Assembly: GCF_024713945.1 (NCBI RefSeq)
Contig: NC_134679.1
Coordinates: forward strand, 4,965,001-5,029,000
DNA: 64,000 nucleotides
Source of the DNA: Dermatophagoides farinae
Lineage: Eukaryota > Arthropoda > Arachnida > Sarcoptiformes > Pyroglyphidae
Reading direction: 5' to 3'
The notes under the pieces are model-generated. The model made no database searches and had not been told where the DNA came from. It was given only the letters and a program-made list of their open reading frames with translations. Below are positions 62,621-64,000 of the stretch, piece after piece (the stretch's first letter is position 1; each line of letters opens with the position of its first letter). The translations under genes were made by a program, and so were the position numbers.

Positions 62621-64000
62621 GTTGAATAAATTAGCATAGAACAGCGACAATGATTTTTTTTTTATCGTCAGTTTGTTTATGAATTTGATCAAGTATTTTT
62701 TTTTTTTTTTGTTTTGTTTATTATTTTCATTATTATTATGTGACTCAACAAAATTGCATTCTGTTTTTTGTTTTTTGTTTTTGTTGCCCGTTTTCCATTT
62801 ACTCAATTGGATTTTGATGTTAAAATTTATTTTTGTTTTTTCCTTTTTTTTTGCTCTTTTGAATTTTTTTTTTTGGCGAGGTTGTCATCACAATCAGTAT
62901 AGTAGTAGTTTGGTTTCCCGACAACAAAAATCTTTGGCTGTAAAGTTGTCAATCATTGATAACATAGACAGACAGATAAAACAACAACAACAACAACAAC
63001 AACAATAGGATTGGCCTATTGGATATGAATATAGTCGCTATAGGCGACAACCTGATGGTTCAAAAATCCGGAAAATAAAAAATTTCAGACTCTTGCCATT
63101 CAATCAACCAAACAAAGATTTAGTCAGCAAGCGATTCATTTTTTTTCTATTCTTCCATAAATTGACTTTATATCATCTTGTTTGTGTGTGTGTGTGCGTG
63201 TGTCCATTTCATTATGCTATGATAAAATTCTCGAAATTTTTTTTTCGCTCTAAATTTCTATGAATCATCGTCATGGTCGTTTTCCCTTTTGTTTGTTGTG
63301 GATGATAACATAACAACAATATTCGTGATCCATTTGATTTTTTTTCCATTTAGTTTTTTTTTGTTTTGTTTTGTTGATTTCACAATTAGTTTGCTAGCCA
63401 TTATCATGGATTTTTTTTTATAACCTGTTGGTTGGTTTGTTTTTAATTTTGGTTGTTATAATATTTACCTACCTGTCAGCTTGTCAGTCAGTCATGTCAA
63501 TTCAAATGTTTGACTGTATTTGGTTGGTTGGTTGGTCGGTCGGTCGGTTTGTTTTTGTTTATTTGTGATTTTTTTTTATATGATGATGATAATGATGAAA
63601 GCAAAGATTGCCTTGCCAAAGATTCCATCATCCTGACGATGATGATGATGATGATAATGCAGAAAAAAAACCTCCCAGCCAGTTATTATTCAATTAGCAA
63701 AAATAAAAAACACTTCTCGCACATTATTGAAAGACATTCTTGGCTATAGAGACACACTTTAATAAATAAACAAAACAAAACAAAATAAACAAACCTAACA
63801 AAAAAGTCTGTTTTGATCTGATCGTCGATTGTGCGGTTTGCTTGTACCAGCAGGTCAATCGGTAATAATAATTTTAACTTTTTTTTTTATTTTGTTTCTG
63901 GTTGAATATTCATTGATATTCATGACCTTGATGACATTTTTGTTGTTTTTTTTTCTTGGAAACAAAAACAACAAAAATCCATTCCCTTGTGTCCTCAATG

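Larger units (their letters stand above)
60146..64000. other. 3.9-kb terminal region, bib intron, no gene seen
   Basis: T-rich and microsatellite-rich: T27 at 60757-60783, (GAT)n at 62170-62197, T23 at 62598-62620, (AAC)n at 62980-63005 and TTGG/TCGG units at 63520-63548. The window ends inside it. No bib exon was found. Confidence 0.5.

Noticed and set aside
63010-63150. Possible exon after an AATAG acceptor (DWPIGYEYSRYRRQ frame), with a GTCGC/GCGAC hairpin inside
   Set aside because: The frame has no resemblance to the second half of bib or any aquaporin, and no clear donor follows. Chance openness is likelier.

Overview
The window looks like nuclear DNA of a small-genome arthropod, most probably an astigmatan (dust/scab-type) mite. 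The support is high AT content, canonical GT-AG introns mostly 58-75 bp long, dense (GAT)n, (CA)n and (GTT)n microsatellites, and proteins of clear metazoan type, including the arthropod aquaporin-family gene big brain. The species assignment is inference. I saw no prokaryotic features, rRNA, tRNA, CRISPR array or recognisable transposon.

The window has two halves. Positions 1-30 kb are compact. In order they hold a small membrane protein (+), an LDL-receptor class A protein (-), a class A neuropeptide-type GPCR (-), mitochondrial QRSL1/GatA (-) head to head with the RNA polymerase I subunit POLR1B (+), and a short coiled-coil protein resembling the N-terminus of FLASH/CASP8AP2 (+). After a 2 kb microsatellite gap come a five-finger C2H2 protein with an AT-hook (+), two tandem OATP/SLCO transporters (-), mitochondrial TTC19 (-), the metallo-beta-lactamase-fold nuclease LACTB2 (+), a full ABCB/P-glycoprotein transporter (-) and the mitoribosomal protein MRPS28 (+). 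For most of these I resolved complete exon structures whose lengths keep the reading frame.

From 30 kb to the end the architecture changes. A FAM8A1-type RDD-domain gene (+) spreads five small exons over 15.6 kb, with introns of about 7.1, 3.9 and 3.3 kb. A small coiled-coil gene lies antisense in its first intron. After 9 kb without a recognisable gene comes the first coding exon of big brain (+), whose remaining exons are outside the window or unseen. A secreted protein with six PYTF/PYTL repeats lies antisense in its apparent first intron.

Functional themes are mitochondrial expression and respiration (QRSL1, MRPS28, TTC19, LACTB2), ribosome production (POLR1B), transport (two OATPs, one P-gp, big brain), ER quality control (FAM8A1) and signalling (GPCR, LDLa protein). 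The observations most worth following are four. The zinc-finger protein's five fingers share nearly the same recognition helix, predicting a (GAA)n-type target. One 63-bp intron is better conserved between the two OATP paralogues than an adjacent exon. Two antisense genes nest in giant introns. Two CACGTG boxes sit in the 172-bp QRSL1/POLR1B divergent promoter.
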